Assembly (NCBI GenBank): GCA_011033025.1
Contig: WFMF01000015.1
Location: 620,001-684,000 of the forward strand
Origin: Beroe forskalii
Lineage: Eukaryota > Ctenophora > Nuda > Beroida > Beroidae
Length of the DNA: 64,000 nucleotides
Reading direction: 5' to 3'
Under the pieces are notes generated by a model. That model did no database searches. It was not told where the DNA came from and was given only the letters and a program-made list of their open reading frames with translations. The translations under genes and the position numbers were made by a program. How positions within the stretch are numbered: position 1 is the first letter of the stretch; the number at the start of each line of letters is the position of its first letter. Positions 45,250 through 57,655 of this stretch are shown here, one piece after another.

Positions 45250-46132
45250 ATGAAATTTTCCTTGGGAAAGCTGTTCGGTTTGGAGAAAGGCGTACACGCT
45301 GTGTTGAGTGAAGTGAATGGAGCAAAGTGGATAAAGATCAGCAAGGCAACCGTGATGAAGCGGGATTAGGCTACCCTGGTAAATCTGGTGTTGTCAGCAG
45401 TGGGTGTTTTTACATTATAGCAAGGATAACCTGCGATCAGCGGCTGTACAGTGTGTAGGAGTTGCAACAGGATCAGATAACGAACCAGAAGACACGAATG
45501 AAGCTTCAGGACGACCTTCTGAAGAGCAAGACGGAACAGCTGGAGGCTGTAAAGAGCGAGTTTCGCACCTTCAGCGATGTCGCCAAACAGGGGAACGAGG
45601 CAAGGATCATGACGACGAGGGAAGTGAAAGCTGTCATCAAGTCAATGGTGATGGACTACAGCAGGAAGAAGGCGGTGGTGTTGTTCGGACTTGAAGAAGT
45701 AGAAAATTCAACAGTGCGAGAGATGGAGAACAATGTGATCAAAATCTGTTGCTTAACACTAGGACAACTGATGGTGACCGATTGTAGATGAGGCGAATAC
45801 ATGGGATGTACGTCCTGTGAATGTGGTTTTCAGCAGCAGGGGTATTGCAGAATGCGAAGAATCTGCGATCATCTTTACGATTCAGCAGGATGTACTTGTC
45901 TCCAGATAAGAGCAAAGAAAGAGAGCAGGGGAAAGCACTGGTGACACAAATGAAAGAGAAGATCAGTAGCCCCATCAAGCCATCAGTGGAAAAAGATACC
46001 TTCCTCAAGTTCATCCCTCGAGGCTCAGATTCAGAATTCGCCGTCTTTTCAATTGACCACTTAGGAGGAACACGCAGTACACACCACCTAAGCACCTATT
46101 ACTCAGCCTTGTTCCCAAGGCTTAGACGATGA
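45250..46132 (+). pseudogene. LINE ORF1 remnant (coiled coil and RRM-like region)
   Basis: Pieces in two frames: 45462-45791 starts with a Gln/Lys/Glu-rich probable coiled coil, then RKKAVVLFGLEE, the first strand of an RRM-like fold; 45821-46132 has LQNAKNLRSSLRFSRMYLSPDKSKEREQGKALVTQMKEKI, the pattern at the end of that fold in LINE ORF1 proteins (chaperone proteins binding element RNA). A short frame at 45250-45369 (MKFSLGKLFGLEKG) may be the original N-terminus. A shift around 45790 disrupts it. No ORF2 follows within the next 2 kb. Confidence 0.55.
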
Positions 46133-47148
46133 GTGCGTTATATTTGCGTTTTCTGTTTTTGATTTTTTGAGTGTTGCTTTTGATAATATGTGAACGATCC
46201 CATATGAGCAATGGCAATCAGCCACTATGTACGAAGGGCCGAAGGATTCATGCCTTAATTATCTTATCTCTTCAGGTCAATGCAGTTCCCATTGTTTCGG
46301 AGAAGAGTAGCAGAACACGTATAGTTTTCTCCATCAACCAAATTCGCAAGAAAATCTCAAGAATCCCGTGGTCTCCAGACTCCTCACCGGCTGCCCTCAC
46401 TCTTCTTGCTGCATTCTATTGCGGATCGAGGCTTCAAGCAGGTTATTTATATTTATTAAAAACAATTGTACGTGTGGGAAAAACGACCATTTCTGGGTAA
46501 ATTTTCCACTAAATGGGTGTAAATAGTCAGAATCACTTAAACGGGGAGTTTGCTTTTAAAGAGTACCTGGCCCTGACTTTTTCTTGAATGTTAATATACT
46601 AATATAATCTCTTACCCTCCCCCGCTTTAATCAGCCACTGCAAAGTACCCAACACTCAGTTGTACGGTATAATATGGGAGTAGTAGCACGGCTCTATGCA
46701 AATAGTACTACCCTTTAAATCGTTTTAAACCTGTGGTACTACAACCTGGTAAATTTTCAATTTGTATTTCAGCGTTCCTGACAGTGACACCAAGTTATGG
46801 TCGTTGTCACTGCACTGCTGCTTGCTGTCCTGCAAGCTACTGCATTTCCTTACAAGCTAACACCACTCTGCTCGGTTTCCCTACGCTACTGATGTTATAC
46901 TGACCGCACTGATGCTATACTGACCGCACTCTATTCGGTGTCACTGCTGCTTGCTGTCTTGAATTTCCTGACAACCTGACACAACTTTGTGTCAATTGCA
47001 CTGCTCCTTTTCTCCCAAGCTACTGATGTTATTGAAATAACTCTGTCTGCGTGTCGGGTGCCTCCTATTCATGTCCAGACAAGATTAAGAATAATGTGTA
47101 TGTTATGTATTGAGTTTGTTATAGCGTTGTAGAGAAACTTGTAGTTTC
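46133..47148. other. Non-coding stretch, possible LINE untranslated remnant
   Basis: Contains loosely repeated ACTGCTGCTTGCTGTC, CTACTGATGTTATACTGACC and GTGTCA modules at 46780-47040, including an immediate duplication of ACTGATG(T/C)TATACTGACCGC. No gene recognised. Confidence 0.45.
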
Positions 47149-47223
47149 TGTCAGACGTCGTTTGACCCATTATTTTAAATATTTAATTTAATTTAAGAGA
47201 AGGGGGTCAGACAACGTCTAACA
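47149..47223. mobile_element. 75-bp MITE with TGTCAGACG(T/C)CGT termini
   Basis: TGTCAGACGTCGTTTGACCC and the near complement GGGGGTCAGACAACGTCTAACA enclose an AT-rich core. Its termini match the palindrome at 49712-49797. Confidence 0.6.
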
Positions 47224-47439
47224 ATATGGTTTAATTTTTAAGTTTCTGATCGGACTAAATTACTTTTCACTAAATTACTTTCCAATATAGCAATATATAC
47301 ATTATACATAATGTGGTAATAATCTTGATTCTTGTGAGATTTATTATAAGGTTTTTGCATAGACTTAGGGCGATCAATCAAATTCATAAACTGAAAGCAT
47401 GCAAAAGTGGTCATGCAAGCTCTGCTTTGTGTTAGGCAT

Positions 47440-47803
47440 CTGCATAGAGTTAGGTTGATCGAAAATCAGGTTTAATGTAAAAATGCACGCAAATGTCTCT
47501 ACGAATAATATTTTTTCATGAATTGTTTTGCATCAGTTGAAAAACGAAATTCCTCAGAAACAGATGGAGCCAGATTTTTGATCTAGGCCTCCAAAACTTT
47601 TTAAGCCCATTCGGGCCAAAAATATGTGTAAAATGGGCTCAAAAATTTTTGGAGGTCTAAATCAAAAATCCGGCTCCATTTGTTTCTGAGCAATTTAGTT
47701 TTCTATCTGATGCATAAAGAATTACGAAGAAAAAATAGTCATAGGGACATTGGTGCGTGTTTTTACATTAAACCTGATTTTCGACCAACCTAAGTCTATG
47801 CAG
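47440..47803. mobile_element. 364-bp palindromic MITE, copy A
   Basis: CTGCATAGAGTTAGGTTGAT at the left and its complement (ATC/GACCAACCTAAGTCTATGCAG) at the right. The central part (47565-47690) is a second strong inverted repeat (GGAGCCAGATTTTTGATCTA versus its complement), so almost the whole element forms one long hairpin. Confidence 0.8.
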
Positions 47804-47807
47804 GCGT

Positions 47808-48028
47808 CTGCATAGACTTAGGTTGATCGAAAATCAGGTTTAATGTAAAAACACGCACCAATGTCCCTACGACTATTTTTTCTTCGTAATTCTGTGAAAA
47901 TTCTTTACTGTGTAAATCTTTACTGTGAAAACACTTGCAAACATAATTTCTTCGCATGTGCTCATGTTGAAGCACTTATACATGTTTACAATTTCATAAT
48001 TCATTCGATCAACCTAAGCCTATGCAGG
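47808..48028. mobile_element. 221-bp MITE, copy B of the same family
   Basis: Starts CTGCATAGACTTAGGTTGAT four bases after copy A ends, and closes with ATTCGATCAACCTAAGCCTATGCAG. The first ~85 bases pair with the right half of copy A, giving a second hairpin between the two copies. A solo end lies near 47357 (TGCATAGACTTAGGGCGATC). Confidence 0.75.
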
Positions 48029-48092
48029 CCGCCTTACATGTGCTAGATTATGATTAGATTTCATTTTTTCAATATGATTATATTTTTTATAG

Positions 48093-48820
48093 TTGAATCA
48101 TGAATATGAGATAAAATGTGTGCTCATCAGTCAAAAGCACCTTGTGGAGAGGGTTGTGAAGCACAGCATAGACAGTTTTAAACGTAAGGAACACTGTTTG
48201 CTATCTAATTCTATTTCAAGTGTTTGGACAACTGCAAATCTTACACGTATGTGTGCTCATCAGTCAATAGGACCTCGTCAATAGGGTTAAAAAGGGTTGT
48301 GATGCAAACCTGAGACAGCTTTTCACGTCAGGAAATCTGTTTGTTATCTATTTCGAGTGTTTAGACTACTGCAAATCTAATAAAAGAGTCTTTAATCATG
48401 ATTCTGGGGTTTATACCCTTATAAACCCCCTTTTACCACCCTACCTCGTCATAAGGGTAGTTAAAAGGGGTAGTAAATAGGGATCTGATTTCTGAAGCTC
48501 AAGTTAATAAAGTTTTCCATTTCAGGCAAAACTGTTTTATATATTTCGTGAGTGCTGGGACCACAATAAATCCAAGGAAAGCATTATTTTGGGGTTTAAA
48601 CAACCCTATTTACTATCTCTGTTATTTACTGATGAGCACACATAGCAGCTTTCAACCATTATTTCTTGCCCTTTTAATAACAGCCTCGTCTGAAGACACA
48701 AGCTTAGGAAAGTTTTTTGCCATTTTACTTTCAGGAAAAACTGTTCTATGTCTATCTCGATTCTCGACTGCTAGGACACAAGTTGTAAATCATTATTTTG
48801 GAGTTTTAAGTCCAACATGA
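48093..48820. repeat. Degenerate repeat region with GTGCTCATCAGTCAA modules
   Basis: GTGTGCTCATCAGTCAAAAG (48118) and GTGTGCTCATCAGTCAATAG (48250) begin two ~130-base direct copies containing GAGTGTTTGGACTACTGCAAATCT-like blocks. An inverted partial copy lies near 48625-48645 (TGATGAGCACACAT). No gene seen. Confidence 0.6.
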
Positions 48821-48999
48821 AATATGAACAAAGCTGATATAAACACTCTGCACAACAGTAACTGTTAATGTAAATGATATCACATTTTAATCTTAAAAAG
48901 CAATTTGACTCTGTCTCCTCCACTTAATAAGTGAATTAAAGAACTAATTTATGATTAAATTCCATTGCCGAGTATGGTACAATGTACATGATCACCGTG

Positions 49000-49930
49000 C
49001 CTCGTGTAGTGGTGCTGCGTAATTTCTACACGCCTTCAAACGTGCCCTGTTCGTGCTGCGCGCGTCACCAATGGCACGTACGCATTTAGATAGATTTCAT
49101 CCATCCCTAGCGCGCAATTGCTTTGCTAAACACGTATATCCCTGTCTGCTGTCTGCGTTGCGCGGCGCGCGCTTCCTCAGGGTAGCGCGGCGCGCGTACG
49201 CACACCTATGCGGGCTTAGGAAACAATTGCTAAACGCGTATATCCCTGTTATCGTCGCGCGTGTCCCGTAGGGAAGCGCGCGGCGCGTACAGTACACACC
49301 TATGCAGGCTTAGGAAAGCGCGCAACACTAAGAAATTTGGAGGATTGTGGTGCAAACTCTCCTCCCCCCACCAAGCTGGCGCGCATTCATTCCTAATTGC
49401 TCGACGACCGACCGCGACGCAACGCCCGGCCCCTGGCTAAACTTTAACTTCCTAAGCCCGCATAGGCATATGTGTGTACGCGCCGCATTGTTTGGCGTCG
49501 ACAGACCCTCTCGAGAATCAGCGCCGCGCGCGCGGCTGGCGTCAGCGGGTCATACATCGTACGAAAAGCTTAAGCGCCGCGCAACGCAAACAGGGGTATA
49601 ACTGTACGTGTTTAGCTTGCTAAACACGCGCGCATGCATTTACAATTTAGGATTAGGAATGCAAATGCATGCGCGCGCGTACACACACCTATGCGGGCTT
49701 TTCCTAAGCCTTGTCAGACGTTGTCTGACCCCTTCGCCTTCGGCGGGCGCGCGCGCGAAGCGCGCGCGTCCGGACGTTGGTCAGACAACGTCTGACAACC
49801 TAAGCCCGCATAGGTGTGTGTACGCGCCGCGCGCTTCCCTTCGGGACACTTCCCTGGGGAAGCGCGCCGCGCGAGCCACACAGGGATATACGTGTTTAGC
49901 AATGCGGGCTTAGGAAGTGTTTAGCAAAAC
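49000..49930. mobile_element. GC-rich cluster of mobile-element ends
   Basis: TTGCTAAACACGTATATCCC-type ends occur at about 49121, 49228 (one mismatch) and inverted at 49881-49902. CCTATGCGGGCTTAGGAA ends occur at about 49206 and 49303, inverted at about 49450 and 49798. CGCGCCGCGCG-rich linkers lie between. The segment 49854-49902 is identical to the inner end of the left arm (6429-6477). Open frames here are Arg/Ala-rich artefacts of GC content. The cluster looks like several short elements inserted in one another. Confidence 0.65.
49712..49797. mobile_element. 86-bp palindromic element with TGTCAGACGTTGTCTGACCC termini
   Basis: Perfect 18-20 base inverted termini around a GC hairpin (GCGCGCGCGAAGCGCGCGC). 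The termini are themselves palindromic (GTCAGAC...GTCTGAC). Related to 47149-47223. Confidence 0.7.
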
Positions 49931-52900
49931 TTTAACCAGCGCAGCAAAATACGAAATAATCGTTATAGAGTCAGAAAATAGATAAACTGATATCGGGGGA
50001 ATAAATTTGAAATATTAACCATATGTAATAACAAACAATTGACAATAATGAATGAAATCATAATCAATGTTCAATTCAAAATTTTAACTCAACCAAATGT
50101 GTCATTGTGTCCCCAGGCCCGAATAGAAGATCCAAGATTGTTTCGCTTCTTGATCATAATGAATGTACATAAACTTAAATTTTCAAAGTTCTGATATATG
50201 CTTCAGAAGTTCACTTTAAGTTAAATGGAGGATCCTCATTCCTCATCCATCAATTTTCAATCCATCATCACGTAGGTGTCGCAAAATTAAGATAGAGGAA
50301 TCGAAATCCTTCTGAAATTGCTGTTTAGCGCGGCATCATGATCATGTTAAATCAGTAGATTTAACATTAGCACGCACAAAAACTTATGATGGCCGTCGTG
50401 TGGAAATTTCAGAAGTCTTCATCATAACTCGCGGCAACTAATAGTAATTGACCTGAACCGTGGGACACAATTACCAAATGGGAACCCATAATCCATATTG
50501 TTATCTTATTAAAGTTTATCTTTATCTAGGGACGGGGCGTTAAGAAACACATAAACTTCAGCCTAATTTCTAATCCAGTAATCCCCCTCAGTTATTAATT
50601 TTCAGGTAATACAATTGCCTTCGAAACGATCTCAATTAGAATATTGTAGAGTAATAGCTGCAGCTATGATTGATGCATTGGTGCACTGAAGAATAATGGA
50701 CCTTTCATTTATCAAGTAAATATCATAATCATGTAATTTAAATTTTAGTTTTCTAAAATCATCCAAATCCAAATTAGTAAAGAACACTATATATACGCAC
50801 ACTAAAAACGGTAGAATAATCATATTTGTAAGATGAACTGAAAATATCATGGCACATGCGAGTGCCTGAGGTATTTTAACTTTAAGAAACATATTTAAAT
50901 AGCAAAATTCGATTCATTTCAATGCGGCTTCATCAGAGCACCTAATTAGCATACGTTTAAAGGCCCTGAAGCTGACGGTAGCACCATTCTTGGTTCAAAG
51001 TTGATGATTAAAATGACTCAAAGGCGCCTTGATTTACTGCGTACGACCAGTAAAAGTATGTTTTAAATTCATCACAGTTTCTGACTAGATATAACCAAAC
51101 AATACCATGTCTAATTCTACATATATAATAGATGTATTAAACAACAATCAAAATTGATTTGACAAGATCGGGACACATATATTTTATCAATTTACTTCAG
51201 TTATAAGATAGTTCATAATATATTTATATATAGAGTCGTGTGAAAAATTAATGTGTGTTATTAGACCAAATGAGGGTTATCAGGCCAAAACCGAGGTATT
51301 GTAGGATTTGTAAATACGAAGCCGTATCAGTATATATACTTTTACTATGTTCGAAGTGACATTCGTGAAGTGCACTGAACGCCATGGTTTAGTGATCTGA
51401 CATCTTCCTTTTCTTGCTCGGATTAGATGGTGTTTCTCGAATAATTCATCAATTCCATATTTTAAGATTTTTGGCCTTTTGAAGTGGCTAATTCGCAGCA
51501 AGCTTAACTTATACATGCCATATTACAAGTAACACTAACATGTGCTATATGCATGCCTTTAAGTTTACAAGTTTGCTAGATTTAATTCGTACTTTTTTCT
51601 TCGTGTCACGTTTTTCATGATTATAAGTGTCGTTTTGCTCGTAAATTTTATGTTCTTTTCATATGTTAGAAAATGAATCGGCTTTGAACTGAAGAAAAAA
51701 ATGAGGGGGTCCCAACACACAAACAACACTCACTGGAAAAACAAATGTCGGCTTTTATCATTAGGTAGTATAATATCATTAACACAATATGAAACTATCA
51801 TAGAGTCCCACCAAAACCATACCATGTACAATTGTTACCGCGCGTTACGCTGCACGTGCAAATTGCGATTGCATCACATGACACACGGAAATGCTTTATT
51901 ATCACGTGATCACAACACGTGACATTTATCACGTGGCACATCAGAAACATCTTGTACCACATTATTTGAAGAAAGCTGATAGGAGAGCTAAGTCTTCCCG
52001 GTGGAATGGTCAATTATACAATGTTATTCATTATAACAGATTAATGCCTTCTGGCTTTGAGAGCTGTGCTGATGCCTTCGAGACGAAGTCGAGGCAGTTG
52101 CACAGCTCGAATAGTGAGAAGGTTAAATTATTATAATGCTCGACGGGTTGCGGTCGTTCCATTTTATGTCTGACCAAGGGACTAAGGAAGCCGAGAAATT
52201 TGGTTGAGATTTTATCGGAGAATTGTAATATATTGACCTTGAATACTCTGACTAATAACGCTATGATGGATGAATTGCATTGAAGCAATTGTCATGTACT
52301 GTCATTGAACCAAGGTACCGTGGTGGATGCTGAAGACGCTTCTCTCACAGCAAGAATGATCCATATTTAACTGCCAATTACACGGCAATTACTCACTAGC
52401 TAGTCACGTGTCAAGAAGGAGAGGGCTGTGATTCGTGGAAATTTTCTAACCAATTACACCACACTACTATTACCTTTTTTGCGGTGACTGTAACCTATAA
52501 ACCGAACATTTCAACTTGGTCTGCCATTACTCCACTATTCAGATTCGTGATTTTAAATACATGTATGTCATTCTTCTTCTCAAGCGATGTGAAACAATGG
52601 GTGATGTGAGTTTAAGCAGTTTCATGCTCTTGGAGCAGACATCACGTGATATGAATTGAAAGGGACTGTATTATTATATAGACATGGAGCTTTAATCCAT
52701 GCTGAATAAAAAGTTAAGAGTGACGTCATTATCAGGACCTAAAGTGGGGCGTTGATGGAGAGCATTTGCAACAGCTCAAGCAACCTGTCTCCACATTATT
52801 TAATGGCTTGGTACCACGTGCTAATTTAAATTGAATACCACATAATGGGGTTTAAGCACGTTGAGCGTATGTAAAATTTAAGGTTTCCTAATGAAAGAGG

Positions 52901-54260
52901 AAGTCACAAAAGGAATTAATATATAAAATGTTGCGAGCAGAAAATTTTGGTACTTCCTCAATCCATGGTGACGTAATCATTGGTGCGTTTAGTATAGAAA
53001 GAATTCGCTATTCAGAACACAAAAACTGGAATTATCTGAACTAAAATATATTCGAGTTAAAGACGTAGTTAGGAAAATAGGAAATCTTGTTACGGTTAAA
53101 TGGTATCCATGGAAATATCTTTTCTGACATAAATATGTCTTAGGGAATAACGTTTAACCCAAGGAAAACAGTTTTACTATTCGTAAAACCGTAACTTTAA
53201 TGACTTAAAACACACCACTACTTAAAAGAATTATAAGGGATTCAAAATGACTTAAATAATTAACGAGGTTTTAGGATTATGATATTTTCCTAAAGCACAT
53301 CTTTCGAAGGTTTCAGAATAGAACATTGAGAATTTTGATTTTCTCTCATTTTTTTAATTTATGACCGACCATAAATCCTGATTTTAGGCTTAAAACACCA
53401 TTTCCTAGTGTTGTAATGTACTTCTGCTTAGAAATAGTTTTTATAACTATTTCTATAATTCATGATCCCACTGTAACCATGATATATCCCGGCTTTACCC
53501 TTTGTATCTCCAAATATATCCTATCTTTTGTGAAAACCAGTGTTTAATCACTTCACGATCTTTATGACATGTTTAAGATTTACTGAAAATGTAATCTGCA
53601 AGTTTTTCTTGAGAGTTTCTGCGTGAGTTTCCCTGAACCTGAAAGACCAGCAATTTTTTAAGCCTTGAATAATAGCGATTTATCTGACTGAGTATCTTAG
53701 CCAATAAATTCGATGCATATGCACGATTTTAAGACTTTTGACTGTCCCTATGCATCTTGACCAACTTCTCAGCTTATCTATGTCAACCATGCTCATTAAA
53801 ATTTAAAAGAAATCTTATTCAGTCAAACAGAGTGATTATCCATGTCAGTTATTCAGCATATTGTCTGTAAGCTCCCCCTAACGACATACGTGAAAATAAT
53901 AGCCCATTAAACACTTTTAAATAATCTAAGCAGTCTGGGTGGTTCCTCCAAGAAGATGATAAAAATCGTAAATGTTTTTAAATCTCATAGATACATACAT
54001 ATTATATATGAAATTCATCTCTTGAAACTTTAACCACTTCCTCAAGGTCATTATAATGGGACACGTGTAATATAGGCTTCCTACGATCAGTGGGGCAGAG
54101 GGGTGACGTCATTATCAAGAGTCGAAATGTTCCATTGATGACGGAAATACGGAAGTGTTTACATGTGTCAGATTAGATCAAGTAATGATTATAATAGCGG
54201 GAATTATAAAGTCGCTAGTATCTAAAAGGTAGCTCGGATCCAGACGTTATTATGGCCACT
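49931..54260. other. AT-rich stretch without recognised genes
   Basis: Short open frames (for example 50632-50892 and 51280-51516 minus; 51891-52136 plus) show no family motif or supporting splice pattern. A plus-strand segment at 51970-52280 is unusually open in two frames, with one break near 52135, and has an inverted AGAGCTGTGCTGATGCC / TTGCACAGCTCG hairpin; it may be a diverged exon or repeat. Nothing else stands out. Confidence 0.4.
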
Positions 54261-54269
54261 TTAATAATA

Positions 54270-54480
54270 ACAAGAACCTGTTCAAGGGTTTCATGGTTAA
54301 ATCAGAGGTTCAAGGTTTCATGGTTAAATCAAGGGTTTCATGGTTAAATCAGAGGTTCAAGGTTTCATGGTTAAATCAGTGGTTCAAGGTTTCATGGTTT
54401 AATCACTTGGGTTTCATTCTTCAAGGTTTCATGAAATCAGACATGGTTTCATGGTATTGGGGTTTCTTATGAGCTTCGTT
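54270..54480 (+). repeat. Irregular TTCATGGTTAAATCAG tandem repeat
   Basis: Units of AGGTTTCATGGTTAAATCAG with GTTCA spacers repeat about seven times with decay toward the right (GGGTTTCATTCTTCAAGG, TTTCATGGTATTGGGG). Confidence 0.8.
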
Positions 54481-57470
54481 AAAATGGTTTAAATCAGTGT
54501 TCCATGAATCACTTGTCATTCTTCCAGACAGAGGAATTATTCTATGTCGAATTTTCATGAAGTCCAGTGCATATTTTGAAGGTCATCCTAGTAATTTTCG
54601 ATCATCCAATGTAAACGTCATTCTTACGACTCCACAAATGGTCTATTACGTCAAAAGGTGAGCCGCCCCCAGCAGTAAAATCAGCCCATCACTGAATTAC
54701 GTGGCTCCTATCCTCAAAATATTGGTCAAGACTTGCCAAAAATACCCATATTTAGTCGTTCACATGTGCAACACGTAACACTTTAAAACTCTTGAGCATA
54801 TTATATTTGACTGATTTTATATAATTGGCTGAGGTTTATTGTTTTTACAGAAACTGCCAGTGGTTATATAACCCGACCCAAGTGATTTACGTAGAATTAA
54901 CCCCCGGGTGGATCATGATTCACGACTTAATATGGGTGATCATGAGCTCAATTTAACAAGTATATTCTTCGGGAAGTGGTTTGAGTGGTGGAATCTATTT
55001 CCTTTGTGTCTCGATTATATTACTGAGTAATCGGTTACCACCACGAGTAATTTAAATATGCTTGAACGAAAATTTATATTTCCTTCAGGGCACCATCAAA
55101 TTAACTTAAACGTTACAGGGAGGAATTGAGCTCAGATTTATTTATCACGAAAATCATTTATCGAAAAAAACATTTTGTTTAAAATTCATCGATGAAAATG
55201 TGATCTGATGCTGGGGATCCAGATACTAAAAGGTTTGGTATCACATGAGATTTACGAGCTTGATATTTAGATCTATTCCCGACCATTAACTTGGGATACA
55301 GGTGTTTTAAACTCTCCATTAATAATTAAACCCCCATCAACATGGTTAAACAATAATATCCGGTACTTTGTCACTTCTCACTTCTGAGCCACTCGCGCTT
55401 ATATTTCTAAAAACTTGCTTCAGTTATAATAGACATACATGTTTCAAATATATATCCAATCAAAAACTGGTATATCTCCCACATGACATACATATATGTG
55501 GTCACTGACATATTATTACTTTTATTATTACCCCATAAAATCACCGCATGATCTTACTGCCGTCCAGTCACTTCCAGAATTCATCCACCCCAAGTGTGCG
55601 ACATGATTGTCGTCAGAGATATAAACTCATATCATTTCAAACCATGATGATGATGCTATTCGAAAACGCCTATTTTGTGCACGTGTGATATCATTGGATA
55701 TATTATAATATGTGTTTCAATTTTCATTAGGCTCGTCCTGGCTCAACTTATCAATTTTCTCGGAAGAACCGATATATCGGCGGGCGGTATGATATCCACG
55801 TATCCACGTATAGTTCTGTAGCTGACATGATTATTTCCAGCACACCACTGGTGTTTTTCATCCTGGTGTTTAGATACATATTAAAACCAAATGAAACTCC
55901 AACATGAGGTACATTAGAAGCCTTACCACTTCTTGGGATATTCAAGGCAATGAGTTCTTGTGGTTATGATATGACATGGTTTTTCTATAGTAAAAAAGTA
56001 CAATCATTGTAAGATTTTATTCGGTACAGTGAGTATATATTGAATATGAGCATGGATGTTACTGTGGTATCCATACGTAATTTACGCTGCGTAACGCCCA
56101 AGGGGTCCTTTCCGAAACATACTAAAATCTGACTTAAGTCATAATTGTAGTGTAAATTTACACTTTAATTTTTTGACTTACGTCTTTTTCGGAAAGGATC
56201 GCCTGTAGTAAAAGCGCCATTTTGGAAGCACGTTAAAGCGTAATACGCCGCATAAATCATACCCTCACGTTTCACATTTGAACTCTCGCCGAGTCCCCAT
56301 GTCAGAAGAAATAGACAGGAATGATCACCGAGGAAGTTGTTCAGTTCAGTAAAAACACATAAATCGTGCCTCCTGGCGATCTTATTAATCTTGGCTAGAT
56401 GATCACATGTCCCATTTAGCCAAAGCCATAAAATGAACATTGCACGTGCATTGAGGAACTCAAATCACCACTTATTATCAACTTTGGTTTGATCACGGGG
56501 ACAAATATTGTTCTGTTTTGTGAGGAAGTCGTTAAAAATTTAAAAATCTATTTCAGGAGACAAGGAACCCATAAACCACAGATAAAGGACACATGTGGCA
56601 GGAAGACGTGTTTTTATGTATTTCGTTTAATCAATCCACGTCACTAATTAGATCGGACTTGATTTTACAGCGTGACAGTTGGAATTCAATTTACCATGCA
56701 GTTCCACAAAATTTCTCCATGGCTCATAGGGCATTATTTAGATATTTCAATATTTGCTATTTCAATTGGAGCAAAGTCTTTTCAAAAATGACCATGTTTT
56801 TCTCAGAAACAAAACTCTTGATTAATGATCTATCAAGTTGCTCCTTCTGTACGTACTACAAAAAACAAGTGTGTCCGTTTAAAAATAAGAAGATAACCAG
56901 GGTCGGCTAAGCATGTTATTACATCTCTTTATGTTAACGTTCTTTTATAAGCTATTTTTATATGCATCGGCGAGAACTTATTAGAAATTATGTAGAAATT
57001 AATAGAGAAATGAATTAAATCCTCGACTGGTTGAGCGGTAGAACACTTCCCAACAACCTTTTGGACATGTCGAGGCAAGTCGACACACCCACGAATTAAC
57101 TTATTATTGCTACTATAAATAGTTCGACTGACGACGCCCTGATATTTGGATATTATTAGAGGGAACTGGGATGGCTTGGCTGACGCCAATGAAGTCTTTG
57201 GTTCAAGAATTTGAGAACTGAATAAAAATTCAGGGTCGGAATATAAAGTTTTGTTCTCTTTCACAGATTTTCAATGAATAATTGTCTTTATGATACGAGA
57301 TATTGTTATCTGAATTCAACGGCATAGATATTCTATTAGCACTATCGTGCAATCGTATTTCTCATTGACTTCAGCTTGAATTACAGCTGCCTTTACGGAA
57401 CTATTGAAGAAGACTTCCTATCACGCGAAGTCTCTTCGAGTTCTAAAACAAGTCAAAGACTCTCTTCTGG
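54481..57470. other. AT-rich stretch without recognised genes
   Basis: No supported coding region. It holds one small MITE (56102-56203, listed separately). The open frames at 56165-56440 (minus) and 56593-56910 (plus) lack family features, and the first overlaps the MITE. Confidence 0.4.
56102..56203. mobile_element. ~100-bp MITE with GGGTCCTTTCCGAAA termini
   Basis: GGGGTCCTTTCCGAAA at the left and TTTCGGAAAGGATCGCC at the right, with an inner inverted GACTTAAGTC / GACTTACGTC and a central GTAAATTTAC palindrome. Confidence 0.65.
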
Positions 57471-57474
57471 ATGG

Positions 57475-57655
57475 TATGATGGCTCAACTCAAGGGTAGTG
57501 TGCCTGTGTGACTCAAAAACCTGTTTCGCAAGACCTGGCTCAACTCAAGGGTAGTGTGCCTGTGTGACTCAAAGACCTGTTTCGCAAGACCTGGCTCAAC
57601 TCAAAGGGTAGTGTGCCTGTGTGACTCAAAGACCTGGTTCGCAAATATTTGTTTC
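57475..57655 (+). repeat. Three copies of a ~58-bp tandem repeat
   Basis: Each unit holds GGCTCAACTCAAGGGTAGTG and TGCCTGTGTGACTCAAA(G/A)ACCTG then TTTCGCAAGACCT. Copies are nearly identical, so the array is young. Confidence 0.9.

Noticed and set aside
49053..49913. Arg/Ala-rich frames as genes
   Set aside because: They follow from high GC and CGCG repeats; both strands are open and no start or family motif is seen.
56165..56440. 91-residue minus-strand gene
   Set aside because: It overlaps a small MITE and has no recognisable domain or splice support.
57010..57075. tRNA-like segment (ACTGGTTGAGCGGTAGAAC)
   Set aside because: The B-box and a cloverleaf could not be formed; the similarity is limited to a D-arm-like piece.
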